32,643 bases of DNA from Betaproteobacteria bacterium (lineage in GTDB: Bacteria > Pseudomonadota > Gammaproteobacteria > Burkholderiales > SG8-39). The stretch is taken from the NCBI GenBank assembly GCA_016868105.1, contig VGIA01000020.1, forward strand, positions 1 through 32,643, written 5' to 3'. A model generated the notes under the pieces. That model was not told the origin of the DNA and did not search any database. It was given only the letters and a program-made list of their open reading frames with translations. This document shows positions 8,859-17,415 of the stretch, one piece after another; position 1 is the first letter of the stretch, and each line of letters starts with the position of its first letter. The translations under genes and the position numbers were made by a program.

Positions 8859-8880
8859 AATCGTGGTCCGTCCCTGATTT
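8859..8880 (-). repeat. REP-like repeat, copy 3, at the rlmI stop codon
   Basis: On the minus strand the sequence is AATCAGGGACGGACCACG plus ATT, beginning within the TAA stop codon of rlmI (8881-8879). It is inverted relative to copies 1 and 2 and forms the right boundary of the RAYT unit. Confidence 0.8.
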
Positions 8881-10063
8881 AATTCGAAATCAACAATCCC
8901 TTCAGGTACTCCCCCTCCGGGAAGCTCAACGCCACCGGATGATCCGCCCCTGCATGGAAGCGTTCAATCACATTGCCGTGCACCCCTGCATCCGCCGCCG
9001 CGCCGGCGACGATGGACTGGAAGAGCTCGGCGGACACCCCGCTCGAGCAGGAGAAGGTCGCCAGCAGGCCGCCGGGGGCGAGCAGCTTCAGCGCCAGGAG
9101 ATTCACGTCCTTGTAGGCGCGCGCGGCGTTCTTCGCCTGCGCCGCGGTGGGCGCGAACTTGGGCGGGTCGAGGATCACCAGGTCGAACTTCGCGCCCGCG
9201 TCGCGCAGCCTGCGCAGCCGGGCGAACACGTCCGCCTCCTCGAAGGCGATGCGCGCGGCCTCCAGCGCGTTCGCCGACAGGTTCTCGCGCGCCAGCTCCA
9301 GCGCCGGGCCCGAGCTGTCCAGCGCCAGCACGCGCTTCGCGCCGCCGGCCAGCGCCGCGAGGGCGAAGCCGCCGGTGTAGCAAAAGCAGTCCAGGACCTC
9401 GCGTCCGGCCGCGAGGGCGCGGATGCGCTGGCGGTTGTCGCGCTGGTCGAGGAAGAAACCGGTCTTCTGCCCCGACTCGACGTCCACGCGGAAATTGAGG
9501 CCCTGCTCCACGATCGGGCAGCGCCGCGCCTCGCGCTTGCCGCGGACCAATCCGGTCCTGGGCGGCAGCCCCTCCAGCGCGCGCACCTCCGCGTCCGAGC
9601 GCTCGTAGATCGCCTCGCAGCCGGTCGCGGCGGCCAGCGCCTCCAGGATCGCCCCGCGCCAGCGCTCGGCGCCGGCGGAGAGGAACTGCGCCACCAGCAC
9701 CTCCGCATAGCGGTCCGCGATCACCCCGGGCAGGCCATCGGATTCGCCGTGCACCAGGCGCAGGGCGTTCGTATGCCGGGCCGCGGGCAGCGCCTCGCGC
9801 GCCTTGACCGCGCGCGCCACCGCCTGCGCGAAAAACGGCGCCTCCACCCGCTGCCCGGGGTCGAAGCTCCAGATCCGGGCGCGGATCTGCGAGGCGGCGC
9901 TCCAGGCGGCCACCGCCACCGGCTGCCCTGCCGCGTTCTTCACCAGCAGCGTCTCGCCGGATTCCGGGGCGCCGTCCACCCGCTCGACGGCGCCGGAGAA
10001 GATCCACGGATGCCTGCGCCGCACCGACTTCTCGCGCCCCGGCTTCAGGTGCAGGGATTTCAC
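8879..10063 (-). CDS. rlmI: 23S rRNA (cytosine-5) methyltransferase RlmI-like
   Basis: A 394-residue SAM-dependent methyltransferase that would methylate C1962 of 23S rRNA. An N-terminal PUA domain (about 1-70, with RREKSV-type REKSVRRRHPWIFSGAV) is followed by a Rossmann methyltransferase domain with KTGFFLDQR (200-208), DCFCYTGGFALAA, DPPKF (299-303) and catalytic-region FSCSSG with Cys339. Length matches the roughly 396-residue enterobacterial enzyme. The start is GTG 10063, overlapping the xerC stop as GTGA and preceded by a GGAGAAA ribosome-binding site; longer frames reaching 10384 are spurious. It is the last gene of the operon that begins with the lipid A acyltransferases. The TAA stop runs directly into a REP-like repeat. 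Confidence 0.92.
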   Translation of the reverse strand: MKSLHLKPGREKSVRRRHPWIFSGAVERVDGAPESGETLLVKNAAGQPVAVAAWSAASQIRARIWSFDPGQRVEAPFFAQAVARAVKAREALPAARHTNALRLVHGESDGLPGVIADRYAEVLVAQFLSAGAERWRGAILEALAAATGCEAIYERSDAEVRALEGLPPRTGLVRGKREARRCPIVEQGLNFRVDVESGQKTGFFLDQRDNRQRIRALAAGREVLDCFCYTGGFALAALAGGAKRVLALDSSGPALELARENLSANALEAARIAFEEADVFARLRRLRDAGAKFDLVILDPPKFAPTAAQAKNAARAYKDVNLLALKLLAPGGLLATFSCSSGVSAELFQSIVAGAAADAGVHGNVIERFHAGADHPVALSFPEGEYLKGLLISN

Positions 10064-10953
10064 TTTCTCCTCGCCCGCGGATGCGCCGCGTCGTAGACCT
10101 TTGCCAGCGCCTGGAAGTCCAAGTGCGTGTAGACCTGCGTGGAGGCGATGCTGGCGTGGCCCAGCATTTCCTGCACCGCGCGCAGGTCCTGCGAGGACTG
10201 CAGCACGTGGGTGGCGAAGGAATGGCGCAACAGGTGCGGGTGCACCGGCGCCTGCAGCCCCCGCGCGCGCGCCCAGGCCCGCAGCCGGATCTGTACCGTT
10301 CCCGGCGAGATCCGCCTGCCGCGTGCACCGACGAAGAGCGCGCGCTCCGCGGGCGCGGCAAGCTGGGCTCGGTAGCGAAGCCATTCGCGCAGCGCCTCGC
10401 GCGCCCGGGCGCCCACCGGCACGGTGCGCGTCTTCGATCCCTTGCCGGTCACCGTGACCTCGGCCTGGCGCAGGTCCAGGCGCCCGTCTTGCGCGTCCAA
10501 CGCCACCAGCTCCGCCAGGCGCAGGCCGGAGGAGTAGAGCAATTCGAACATCGCCTGGTCCTGCGCCGCCTGCGGCGTCGTCGCCAGCGGCCCATCCAGC
10601 AGCCGCTGCACCTGTTCCACCGACAGCACCTTGGGTAGCGTCTTGGGCGACTTGGGCGCGCGCACGCCCCGCGCCGGGTTGGCGGCGAAGCCCTTGTGCC
10701 GCACCAGCCAGTGATACAGCCCGCGCCAGGCCGACAGGGCGAGGGCGAGGGTCTTGCCGGAAAGTCCTCCGGCATGCAGCCGCGCCACCATGCGGCGCAC
10801 CTGCTGCGGCTCGACCTTCGCCAGCGGCGTGCCCTTCAGCTGGGCGAACAGCATCTCCAGGGCGTGCCCGTAGTTGCGCAGGGTCGCCGGCGAGAGCCGG
10901 CGCTGGTGGCGCAAGCCCTCCAGCCAGGCCGCGGCGAGCGCCGCGTCGGTCAT
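10060..10953 (-). CDS. xerC: Tyrosine recombinase XerC
   Basis: A 297-residue tyrosine recombinase that, with XerD, resolves chromosome dimers at dif. It has the N-terminal SAM-like core-binding domain (about 1-90) and a catalytic domain with Arg145 (SGLRLAEL), Lys171 (TGKGSKTR), His240/Arg243 (HLLRHSFA), His266 (LGHASIASTQ) and nucleophile Tyr275 (VYTHLD). All six residues are present. It starts one base after the DUF484 stop. The order dapF, DUF484, xerC is widespread in proteobacteria, supporting XerC rather than a phage integrase. Confidence 0.95.
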   Translation of the reverse strand: MTDAALAAAWLEGLRHQRRLSPATLRNYGHALEMLFAQLKGTPLAKVEPQQVRRMVARLHAGGLSGKTLALALSAWRGLYHWLVRHKGFAANPARGVRAPKSPKTLPKVLSVEQVQRLLDGPLATTPQAAQDQAMFELLYSSGLRLAELVALDAQDGRLDLRQAEVTVTGKGSKTRTVPVGARAREALREWLRYRAQLAAPAERALFVGARGRRISPGTVQIRLRAWARARGLQAPVHPHLLRHSFATHVLQSSQDLRAVQEMLGHASIASTQVYTHLDFQALAKVYDAAHPRARRK

Positions 10954-10954
10954 G

Positions 10955-11569
10955 TCAGGTGCGCGCGGCTAGCGCGCCGGCGGCCAGTTCGCCGATGCGG
11001 CGCAGGAACAGCGTGCCCATCTCGGCGTAGAAGCGCTGCGGGTCCTCGCTGCCCAGCGCCAGCACGCCGATGTTGCGCGTCTGCCCCAGCGGCACGATGG
11101 CGATCGAGCGCACGTGCTCGCGCGCCTCGCCAAAGAGCGGCAGGAACGGGTTGCCCGCCGCCGGGCCGCAGGCCGGCGCGCCCATGTTGGCCGCCTGGTC
11201 GCGCAGTGCCGGATCGGACTGCTCGGTCCACATCCGCAGCAAGACATGGGGCACCGCGAAGTCTTCTCGCAGGTGGAAGTGCAGCGCGTTCTGGGCGGCG
11301 GCGGCGTCGCGCGCGCCCAGCAGCGCGAGGGACAGCCGGTGCACCTTCTCGCCGATGGCGTCGTTGTCCTCGCCGAAGCGCAGCAGCTGCGAGAGCTTGC
11401 CCTCCAGCTGGCGCGCCTTCTCGCGCAGCGACACGATCTGGCGCTCGGTGAGCGGAATGGCGCGGCCGCCGTGCGGATGCGGCACCAGGATGGTCTCGAG
11501 CAGCTGCGGGTGCTGCTCGAAGAAACCCGGGTTCCTGCGCAGGAACTGGGCGATCTCTTCGGGGGACAT
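10955..11569 (-). CDS. DUF484 family protein (GAF-like)
   Basis: A 204-residue cytoplasmic protein of the DUF484 family. The N-terminus (about 1-45) has the family start EIAQFLRRNPGFFEQHPQLL, a coiled-coil segment follows (LREKARQLEGKLSQLL, about 48-65), and a GAF-like domain occupies the rest. The family is nearly always between dapF and xerC, as here (24 bases after dapF, one base before xerC). Its biochemical role is not established. Confidence 0.9.
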   Translation of the reverse strand: MSPEEIAQFLRRNPGFFEQHPQLLETILVPHPHGGRAIPLTERQIVSLREKARQLEGKLSQLLRFGEDNDAIGEKVHRLSLALLGARDAAAAQNALHFHLREDFAVPHVLLRMWTEQSDPALRDQAANMGAPACGPAAGNPFLPLFGEAREHVRSIAIVPLGQTRNIGVLALGSEDPQRFYAEMGTLFLRRIGELAAGALAART

Positions 11570-11593
11570 GTGCGTGGCCTGTTGTTGTTTTCG

Positions 11594-12403
11594 CTAGAGG
11601 TCGATTTCGCCCTCGAACACGGTTCGCGCCGGGCCCTTCATCCAAACCGGGGCATGAGGATTGTCCCCCCCCGCCCAGGACACGGTCAACGTGCCACCCA
11701 GCGCCCGCACCTGGACCGGCGAATCCAGCAGCCCCTGCAGGATGCCCACCACCGCCGCGGCGCAAGCGCCGGTGCCGCAGGCGAGGGTCTCGCCGGCGCC
11801 GCGCTCCCAGACGCGCAGGGCGACGCTGTGGCGGTTGATCACCTGCAGATAGCCTGCGTTGACCCGTTCGGGAAAGCGCGGGTGGTGCTCGATCCGGGGG
11901 CCCTGCGTGGTCACCGGCGCGGCCTCGAGGTCCTGCACCACCTGCACCGCGTGCGGGTTGCCCATGGACAGGATCGCGAGCGCCAGCTTCGCCCCGTCCA
12001 GCTCGATCGCCTGCACCAGCGGCGACTCCGGGGCGGGCGGCCCCATGTTCACGCTCACCTCGCCGTCGGGCTCCAGGCGCGGCGCGATGACGCCGCCCGG
12101 GGTGGACACGCGCAGCTCGCGCTTGTTCGTCAGGCCGCGCGCGTGGACGAAACCCACGAAGCAGCGCGCGCCGTTGCCGCACTGCTCCACCTCGCCGCCG
12201 TCGGCGTTGAAGATGCGGTAGCGGAAATCCAGGCCCTCGCCCGGCGAGGGCTCTGCGACCAGGACCTGGTCGCAGCCGACGCCGAAGTGCCGGTCGGCGA
12301 GGCGCCGCAGCTGCTCGCGCGTGAGTGCCAACGGTTGCGCCGTGCAATCGAGCACGACGAAGTCGTTGCCCGCGCCCTCCATCTTGGTGAACTTCAGGCG
12401 CAT
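11594..12403 (-). CDS. dapF: Diaminopimelate epimerase
   Basis: A 269-residue enzyme that converts LL- to meso-diaminopimelate, the precursor of lysine and peptidoglycan cross-links. The N-terminal [15 protein letters not shown] is the family signature. The two catalytic cysteines are Cys75 (QCGNGARC) and Cys209 (ACGTGACAA), each in the expected context; HPRFPERVN and NPHAV are also present. Start ATG 12403 overlaps the end of the GnnB-like gene by 10 bases, showing tight coupling. A longer reading frame extends upstream but lacks family sequence. Confidence 0.96.
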   Translation of the reverse strand: MRLKFTKMEGAGNDFVVLDCTAQPLALTREQLRRLADRHFGVGCDQVLVAEPSPGEGLDFRYRIFNADGGEVEQCGNGARCFVGFVHARGLTNKRELRVSTPGGVIAPRLEPDGEVSVNMGPPAPESPLVQAIELDGAKLALAILSMGNPHAVQVVQDLEAAPVTTQGPRIEHHPRFPERVNAGYLQVINRHSVALRVWERGAGETLACGTGACAAAVVGILQGLLDSPVQVRALGGTLTVSWAGGDNPHAPVWMKGPARTVFEGEIDL

Positions 12404-13518
12404 GAAGGCAACAGGCTGCGCAACGTATCGCAGGTCCTTTTCTGCGCCGCCTCGGAGAGCTGCGGGTAGATGGGCAGCGACAGCACCGTGGCCGCGGCCT
12501 CGTCGGTGGCCGGCAGCTTCAGGCCCGCGTTGTCCGGCGCATAGAGCGGCTGGCGATGCAGCGGCACCGGGTAATAGATCATGCTGGCGATGCCCGCGGC
12601 CTCCAGCCTCGCGCGCAGCTGGTCGCGCTTGGGGTGGCGCACGGTGTACTGGTGCCAGATGTGCCGGCCGCGGCCGTGCGCTTTGGGCAGCACGAGCGAG
12701 GTGCCTGCGAGCCACTCGCCGTAGCGCCGCGCGATGGCTTCGCGGCGCGCGTTCAACTGATCCAGCTTCGCCAGCTTCAGGCGCAGGATCGCGGCCTGGA
12801 TCTCGTCCAGCCGGCTGTTGTAGCCCAGCACCTCGTGGCTGTAGGTCTTGCGGCTGCCGTGGTGGCGCAGCATCCTCAGGCGCTCGGCGTGGCGCGCCTC
12901 GCGCGCGGTCACGAGGCCCGCGTCCCCCGCGGCGGCGAGGTTCTTGGTGGGATAGAACGAGAAGCAGCCCAACGCGCCCCAGCTGCCGGCTCGACGGCCG
13001 CCTTCGTCCGCCCCCAGGCTTTGCGCGCAGTCCTCCACCAGCGTGAGTCCGCGGTCCTTGCACAGCGCCGAGAGTTCCGCCAGCGGCGCGGTCTGGCCGT
13101 ACAGGTGCACCGCGATGAGCGCGCGGGTGCGCGGCGTGAGCGCCTTCTCCACCGACTTCGGATCCAGGCAGAACGTGGCCGGGTCGATGTCCGCGAACAC
13201 CGGCTTCGCGCCGACGCAGCTTGCCGCCCCGGCGGTGGCGACGAAGGTGAACGCGGGCATGATCACCTCGTCGCCCGAGCCGATGTCCGCGGCGCGCAGG
13301 GCGAGGTGCAGCGCGTCGGTGCCGGAATTGCAGCCCACGGCGTGCGCCGCGCCGGTGTAGGCGGCAAGTTCGGCCTCGAGGGCCGCGCCCTCGGGCCCGA
13401 GGATGTAGCGGCCCGAGGCGAGCACGCGCTTCACCGCGGCCTCGAGCTCGCCCGCCAGCTCGGCGTTCTCCGCGGCCGGGTCGGCGATGGGGATCCTGTC
13501 CTGGCCCATGTGAATCAC
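12394..13518 (-). CDS. gnnB: DegT/DnrJ/EryC1 sugar aminotransferase, GnnB-like
   Basis: A 374-residue PLP-dependent aminotransferase for nucleotide sugars. The PLP lysine is Lys192 ([14 protein letters not shown]); [12 protein letters not shown] (63-74), [14 protein letters not shown] and [10 protein letters not shown] (161-170) are standard for the family. It starts at GTG 13518, sharing GTGA with the stop of the oxidoreductase; ATG 13509 is an alternative. The direct coupling to a Gfo/Idh dehydrogenase next to lipid A acyltransferases is the arrangement expected for GnnA/GnnB, which turn UDP-GlcNAc into UDP-GlcNAc3N (2,3-diamino sugar). WbpE/WlbC-type O-antigen enzymes have the same domain and cannot be excluded from sequence alone. 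The gene name is therefore provisional. Confidence 0.75.
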   Translation of the reverse strand: MIHMGQDRIPIADPAAENAELAGELEAAVKRVLASGRYILGPEGAALEAELAAYTGAAHAVGCNSGTDALHLALRAADIGSGDEVIMPAFTFVATAGAASCVGAKPVFADIDPATFCLDPKSVEKALTPRTRALIAVHLYGQTAPLAELSALCKDRGLTLVEDCAQSLGADEGGRRAGSWGALGCFSFYPTKNLAAAGDAGLVTAREARHAERLRMLRHHGSRKTYSHEVLGYNSRLDEIQAAILRLKLAKLDQLNARREAIARRYGEWLAGTSLVLPKAHGRGRHIWHQYTVRHPKRDQLRARLEAAGIASMIYYPVPLHRQPLYAPDNAGLKLPATDEAAATVLSLPIYPQLSEAAQKRTCDTLRSLLPSCA

Positions 13519-14456
13519 GCCCGTTCCCCGTGGTGCTGCAACCGCGCCGCCACCAGGCGGCTGACCTCCAGCGCGAGCGCGAGCGCCTGCCGGCCGTGCT
13601 CGCCGCTCACCGCCACCGGCGAGCGGCCCTGCGCCGCGGCGACGAAGGCGCGCGCCTGCTCGGCCAGGGCGTCGTTGCCTTGGTGCGTCTCTTCGGCCTC
13701 CGACAACGCGCCGTCCTGCCGCCGCACGTAGCGTAGCCTGCCCGCCTGCAGGTCCGCCGACACGTACAGGCCGGGCTGGAACAGGCGCAGCTTCCTCACC
13801 GCAGCCTGGCTGACGCGGCTCGCCGACAGGCTGGCGATGCAGCCGCTCGCGAACTCGATCCGCGCGTTGGCGATGTCGATGTCGCTGGAGAGGACGCGAA
13901 AGCCGCTCGCGCCCACCGCCGTCACCTCGCTCTTCGCCAGCGCGAGCGCCAGGTCCAGGTCGTGGATCATCAGGTCCAGCACCACGTCCACGTCGGTGCC
14001 GCGCGGCTTGAACTCCGCCAGGCGCTCGGCTTCGATGTACAGCGGCCGGTCGATGCGCGCGGCGAGCGCCTGGAACGCGCTCGCGTAGCGCTGCACGTGC
14101 CCGGTCTGCAGCACGCGCCCGGCGCGCCTCGCCGCGGCGACCAGCTCGTCGGCCTGCCCCACCGTCAGGGCAAGGGGCTTCTCCACCAGCACGTGCGCGC
14201 CGGCGCCCAGCAGCGCGAGCGCGATCTCGTGGTGGTGTTCGGTGGGCGTGGCCACCACCGCGGCGTCCACCTTGCCAAGGACGTCGCGATAGCCGGCGTG
14301 CACCGCGCAGTTCAGCTTCTTGGCCAGCGCGCCCGCCTGCGCCGCGTCCGGGTCGACGATGGCGGCCAGGCGCGCGCCTTCGGTGGCGGCCAGCTTCTCG
14401 GCGTGGTAGCGGCCCATGTGGCCGGCGCCGATGACGGCGACGTTCAACAGGCCCAT
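13515..14456 (-). CDS. gnnA: Gfo/Idh/MocA oxidoreductase, GnnA-like
   Basis: A 313-residue NAD(P)-dependent dehydrogenase. The Rossmann motif GAGHMG is at 10-15, and the catalytic EKPLAL at 92-97 with Lys93; the C-terminal alpha/beta domain follows ([29 protein letters not shown] region near 140-170). The start overlaps the acyltransferase stop as ATGA and the stop overlaps the aminotransferase start. In the GnnA/GnnB pathway this enzyme oxidises the 3-hydroxyl of UDP-GlcNAc before transamination. Its place inside an acyltransferase operon supports this, while the substrate remains unproven. Related WlbA/WbpB enzymes act on UDP-GlcNAcA; no UDP-glucose dehydrogenase or acetyltransferase for that route is seen here. 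Confidence 0.75.
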   Translation of the reverse strand: MGLLNVAVIGAGHMGRYHAEKLAATEGARLAAIVDPDAAQAGALAKKLNCAVHAGYRDVLGKVDAAVVATPTEHHHEIALALLGAGAHVLVEKPLALTVGQADELVAAARRAGRVLQTGHVQRYASAFQALAARIDRPLYIEAERLAEFKPRGTDVDVVLDLMIHDLDLALALAKSEVTAVGASGFRVLSSDIDIANARIEFASGCIASLSASRVSQAAVRKLRLFQPGLYVSADLQAGRLRYVRRQDGALSEAEETHQGNDALAEQARAFVAAAQGRSPVAVSGEHGRQALALALEVSRLVAARLQHHGERA

Positions 14457-15319
14457 CAGTAGAACCCGGCCTCGCCGGCAGGGCGGGTCTTGAAGCGCTT
14501 GTGCATCCAGTTGTACTGCTCGGGGTGCTCCAGCACCAGGCGCTCGATGGCTTGGTTCATGCGGCGGGTGTCGGCGGCGGCCTCATCAGTGGGGAAATTG
14601 TCCCACGGCGCGCCGATGCGAAGGACGCAGCCGCCGCCCGGCAGCAGCGTCGTGGCGCAGGTGAGCACCGCTGCGCCCGAGACGCGCGCCAGGCGCGACA
14701 GCCCCTGCACCGTGGCCGCCGGCACGCCGAAGAAGGGCACGAACAGGGCGTCCTTCGGGCCGTAGTCCTGGTCGGGCAGGTAGTAGAGGGGCCGCCCCTC
14801 CTTGATCGCGGCGAGCGTGGCGCGGATGCCTTCCTGGCGCGACACCAGGCGCTGGTTGCCGAAGCGCGCGCGGCCGCGCAGAAGCAGCGCCGAGAAGCGC
14901 TCGTCCTTCTGCTTGGCGTACATGGACACCATGTCCAGCTCGCAGGCAAGCCGCGCGAAGCCCGCGTCCAGCCCCGCGAAATGCGGACAAAGCAGGAGGA
15001 CCGGCTTTCCTTGCAGCGCCGCGAGATGTTCCATCCCTTCGATCCGCACCATGCGTTCCACGCGCTCCCGCGAGCCCCACCACAGCACCCCGCGCTCGAC
15101 GATGCCGCGCACGAAGGCGCGGAAGTGCGCGCGCGCCAGCCGCTCGCGCTCGCCTTGGTCCATCTGCGGGAAGCACAGCCCCAGGTTGATGCGCGTCACG
15201 CGCCGCCGCTCCGGGATGAGCCAGAACGCCGCCGCGCCCGCGGCCTCGCCCGCCGTGGCGAGCAGGCGCTGCGGCAGGAAGTGGGCGACCCAGAGCAGGC
15301 CGAAGAGCAGGCGGCTCAT
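14456..15319 (-). CDS. Lipid A biosynthesis late acyltransferase (LpxL/HtrB family), second copy
   Basis: A 287-residue inner-membrane acyltransferase that transfers a fatty acid from acyl-ACP to a lipid A precursor. An N-terminal hydrophobic segment (about 3-35) anchors it. The catalytic HX4D motif is CPHFAGLD with His113 and Asp118; the later PDQDYGPK and YNWMHKRFK motifs are typical of this family. It starts at ATG 15319, overlapping the first copy's stop (ATGA), and ends overlapping the oxidoreductase start. Sequence alone does not decide between LpxL and LpxM specificity. Confidence 0.92.
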   Translation of the reverse strand: MSRLLFGLLWVAHFLPQRLLATAGEAAGAAAFWLIPERRRVTRINLGLCFPQMDQGERERLARAHFRAFVRGIVERGVLWWGSRERVERMVRIEGMEHLAALQGKPVLLLCPHFAGLDAGFARLACELDMVSMYAKQKDERFSALLLRGRARFGNQRLVSRQEGIRATLAAIKEGRPLYYLPDQDYGPKDALFVPFFGVPAATVQGLSRLARVSGAAVLTCATTLLPGGGCVLRIGAPWDNFPTDEAAADTRRMNQAIERLVLEHPEQYNWMHKRFKTRPAGEAGFY

Positions 15320-16152
15320 CTCGCTTTGGGCGGCTTGTAGCGGTTGTAGCCCCAGAGGTACTGCCCGGGCAGCTCGCGGACCAGCGCTTCCAGCGCGCGG
15401 TTCACGCGCCGCGTCTGCGTCTCGCCCGCCTGCGCCGGCGGCAGCGGCCGCACGTGCACGATGTAGCCCCGGCCCCGCGGCAGCCGCTCGCCGTAGGCGA
15501 TGAGGCATTCCACGTCCTCGCGCTGCGCGAAGCGCGCCGCGAGCGTCATGGTGTAGGCGGGCTTGCCGAAGAACTCGGCCCACTCGCCTTCGCCTTCGCC
15601 GGGGACCTGATCGGGCAGGATGCCCACGGCCTCGCCGCGCTTCAACGCCGCCAGCAGCTCGCGAACACCGGACAGGTCGGCGCCGGCGAGGCGCACGTTC
15701 TTGCCGCCGCGGCCCTGCTCTATCACCGGCCGCAGCCAGGCCATCTTCGGCGGGCTGTAGAGCACGGTGATCGGAAAGCGCTCCGCGGCCACCTGCGCGG
15801 TGACTTCGAAACAACCCAGGTGCGGGGTCAGGAACACGATGCCCTTGCCTTGCGCGCGCGCGGCATCGACCAGCTCCAGGCCGCGCATTTGCGTCACCAG
15901 CGCGGCGACTTGCCTGCCGGAGCGCAGCCACACCGCGGGCAGCTCGGCCAGCAGCCTGCCCGCGCTGGCGATGGCGGCGCGGCGGGTGGCGGGGTCGGTG
16001 TAGCCCGCCGCCGCGAGATTGTCCCTGAGGTGCCGGCGGTAGGTGGGCGACAACCCATGCATTGCCCACCCGAGCAGGGCGCCCACCGCGTGCGCCAGCG
16101 GCAGCGGCACGCATGCCGCAATTCTCATCAGTCTGCTGGGGAAGGAGGACAT
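15316..16152 (-). CDS. Lipid A biosynthesis late acyltransferase (LpxL/HtrB family), first copy
   Basis: A 278-residue relative of the next gene, with an N-terminal hydrophobic segment (about 8-35) and a catalytic motif TPHLGCFE (His111, Glu116), an HX4E form of the HX4D/E box. [12 protein letters not shown] (about 184-195) and the end [10 protein letters not shown] match the family. It diverges from metK across 42 bases and appears to head the eight-gene minus-strand run ending at rlmI. Together the two copies would add the secondary acyl chains of lipid A. Confidence 0.92.
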   Translation of the reverse strand: MSSFPSRLMRIAACVPLPLAHAVGALLGWAMHGLSPTYRRHLRDNLAAAGYTDPATRRAAIASAGRLLAELPAVWLRSGRQVAALVTQMRGLELVDAARAQGKGIVFLTPHLGCFEVTAQVAAERFPITVLYSPPKMAWLRPVIEQGRGGKNVRLAGADLSGVRELLAALKRGEAVGILPDQVPGEGEGEWAEFFGKPAYTMTLAARFAQREDVECLIAYGERLPRGRGYIVHVRPLPPAQAGETQTRRVNRALEALVRELPGQYLWGYNRYKPPKAR

Positions 16153-16194
16153 TCTTTGATATCCTTGCGCCCTTCCAGTTACGGCGGGTCAGAG

Positions 16195-17352
16195 ATGAGC
16201 GAATTCCTGTTCACATCCGAGTCGGTTTCCGAGGGCCACCCGGACAAGGTGGCGGACCAGATCTCGGACGCGGTGCTCGACGCGATTCTAGCCCAGGACC
16301 CCCGCTCCCGCGTCGCCGCGGAGACCCTGGTCAAGGACAACCTGGTGGTGCTGGCCGGCGAGATCACGACCAACGCCAAGGTGGATTTCCAGCACGTCGC
16401 GCGCGGGGCCATCCGCCGCATCGGCTACACCGATCCCAAGATCGGCTTCGACGCCGACGGCTGCACCGTGGTGGTGGCCTACGGCGAGCAGTCGCGCGAC
16501 ATCGCGCAAGGGGTGAACGAAGGCTCGGGCCTGGACCTGGACCAGGGCGCCGGCGACCAGGGCCTGATGTTCGGCTACGCCTGCGACGAGACCCCGGGCC
16601 TGATGCCCATCGCCATCTACCTCTCGCACCGGCTGGTCGAGCGCCAGTCCGAAATTCGCCGCGACGGGCGGCTGCCCTGGCTGCGGCCCGACGCCAAGTC
16701 GCAGGTGACCATCAAGTATGTGAACGGCAAACCGGATGCCATCGACACCGTGGTGCTCTCCACCCAGCACGGGCCGGACCTGACCCACAAGCAGATCGAG
16801 GAAGCGGTGATCGAGCAGGTCATCAAGCCGGTGCTGCCCAAGAACCTCATCAAGGGCAAGGTGAAGTACCTGGTCAACCCGACCGGCGCCTTCGTCATCG
16901 GCGGCCCCAAGGGCGACTGCGGCCTCACCGGGCGCAAGATCATCGTCGACACCTACGGCGGCTCGGCGCCGCACGGCGGCGGCGCGTTCTCCGGCAAGGA
17001 CCCCTCCAAGGTGGACCGCTCGGCGGCCTATGCCGCGCGCTACGTGGCGAAGAACATCGTCGCCGCGGGCCTGGCGACCCGGTGCCTGGTGCAGGTGTCC
17101 TACGCCATCGGCGTGGCGCAGCCCACCAGCGTCATGGTCACCACCCAGGGCACCGGGAAGATCTCCGATGACAAGCTGTCCCAGCTCGTGCGCGAGAACT
17201 TCGACCTGCGCCCCAAGGGCATCATCCAGATGCTGGACCTCCTGCGCCCGATCTACGAGAAGACCGCCGCCTACGGCCACTTCGGCCGCGAAGAGCCGGA
17301 GTTCACGTGGGAGGCGACCGACAAGGCCCTCAAGCTCAAGCAGGCGGCGTAA
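16195..17352 (+). CDS. metK: S-adenosylmethionine synthetase
   Basis: A 385-residue enzyme that makes SAM from methionine and ATP. Signature sequences are [15 protein letters not shown] near the N-terminus, [12 protein letters not shown] in the middle, and the phosphate-binding [16 protein letters not shown]. Length is normal for the family. ATG 16195 is the family start; the longer upstream frame is antisense to the acyltransferase. The leader is at most about 42 bases unless transcription starts inside the divergent gene, so there is no room for a SAM riboswitch. The TAA stop (17350-17352) runs into a REP-like repeat and then a strong terminator. Confidence 0.97.
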   Translation: MSEFLFTSESVSEGHPDKVADQISDAVLDAILAQDPRSRVAAETLVKDNLVVLAGEITTNAKVDFQHVARGAIRRIGYTDPKIGFDADGCTVVVAYGEQSRDIAQGVNEGSGLDLDQGAGDQGLMFGYACDETPGLMPIAIYLSHRLVERQSEIRRDGRLPWLRPDAKSQVTIKYVNGKPDAIDTVVLSTQHGPDLTHKQIEEAVIEQVIKPVLPKNLIKGKVKYLVNPTGAFVIGGPKGDCGLTGRKIIVDTYGGSAPHGGGAFSGKDPSKVDRSAAYAARYVAKNIVAAGLATRCLVQVSYAIGVAQPTSVMVTTQGTGKISDDKLSQLVRENFDLRPKGIIQMLDLLRPIYEKTAAYGHFGREEPEFTWEATDKALKLKQAA

Positions 17353-17372
17353 AACCGGGACGGACCACGATT
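17351..17372 (+). repeat. REP-like repeat, copy 4, at the metK stop codon
   Basis: CCGGGACGGACCACGATT follows directly on the metK TAA, in the same orientation relative to the gene as copy 3 relative to rlmI. With the next eight bases it can form a small hairpin: GACCAC (17363-17368) and GTGGTC (17375-17380). Confidence 0.8.
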
Positions 17373-17386
17373 CAGTGGTCGGACGC

Positions 17387-17415
17387 AACGGCGGCTGCGG
17401 CCGCCGTTTTCGTTT
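17387..17415 (+). terminator. Intrinsic terminator of metK
   Basis: A perfect 9-bp stem, AACGGCGGC / GCCGCCGTT with loop TGCG, followed by TTTCGTTT. It lies 34 bases past the metK stop and abuts the end of the convergent M20 peptidase gene, so it may serve both strands, though the minus side has fewer U residues. Confidence 0.8.

Larger units (their letters stand above)
8019..8880 (-). mobile_element. RAYT transposase unit bounded by REP-like inverted repeats
   Basis: The transposase gene at 8091-8810 is flanked on the left by two direct REP-like copies (8019-8041 and 8063-8080) and on the right by one inverted copy (8859-8880). All share the core GGGACGGACCACGATT or a close variant. This is the layout expected of a REP-associated tyrosine transposase with its cognate repeats. 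The unit sits between rlmI and cobW copy 2, on the same strand as both. Confidence 0.8.

Noticed and set aside
10060-10953. Phage or integron integrase
   Set aside because: The recombinase sits in the conserved dapF-DUF484-xerC order with no attachment-site repeats or phage genes, so it is chromosomal XerC.
16153-16194. SAM riboswitch before metK
   Set aside because: Only 42 bases separate metK from the divergent gene and no SAM riboswitch element is visible.
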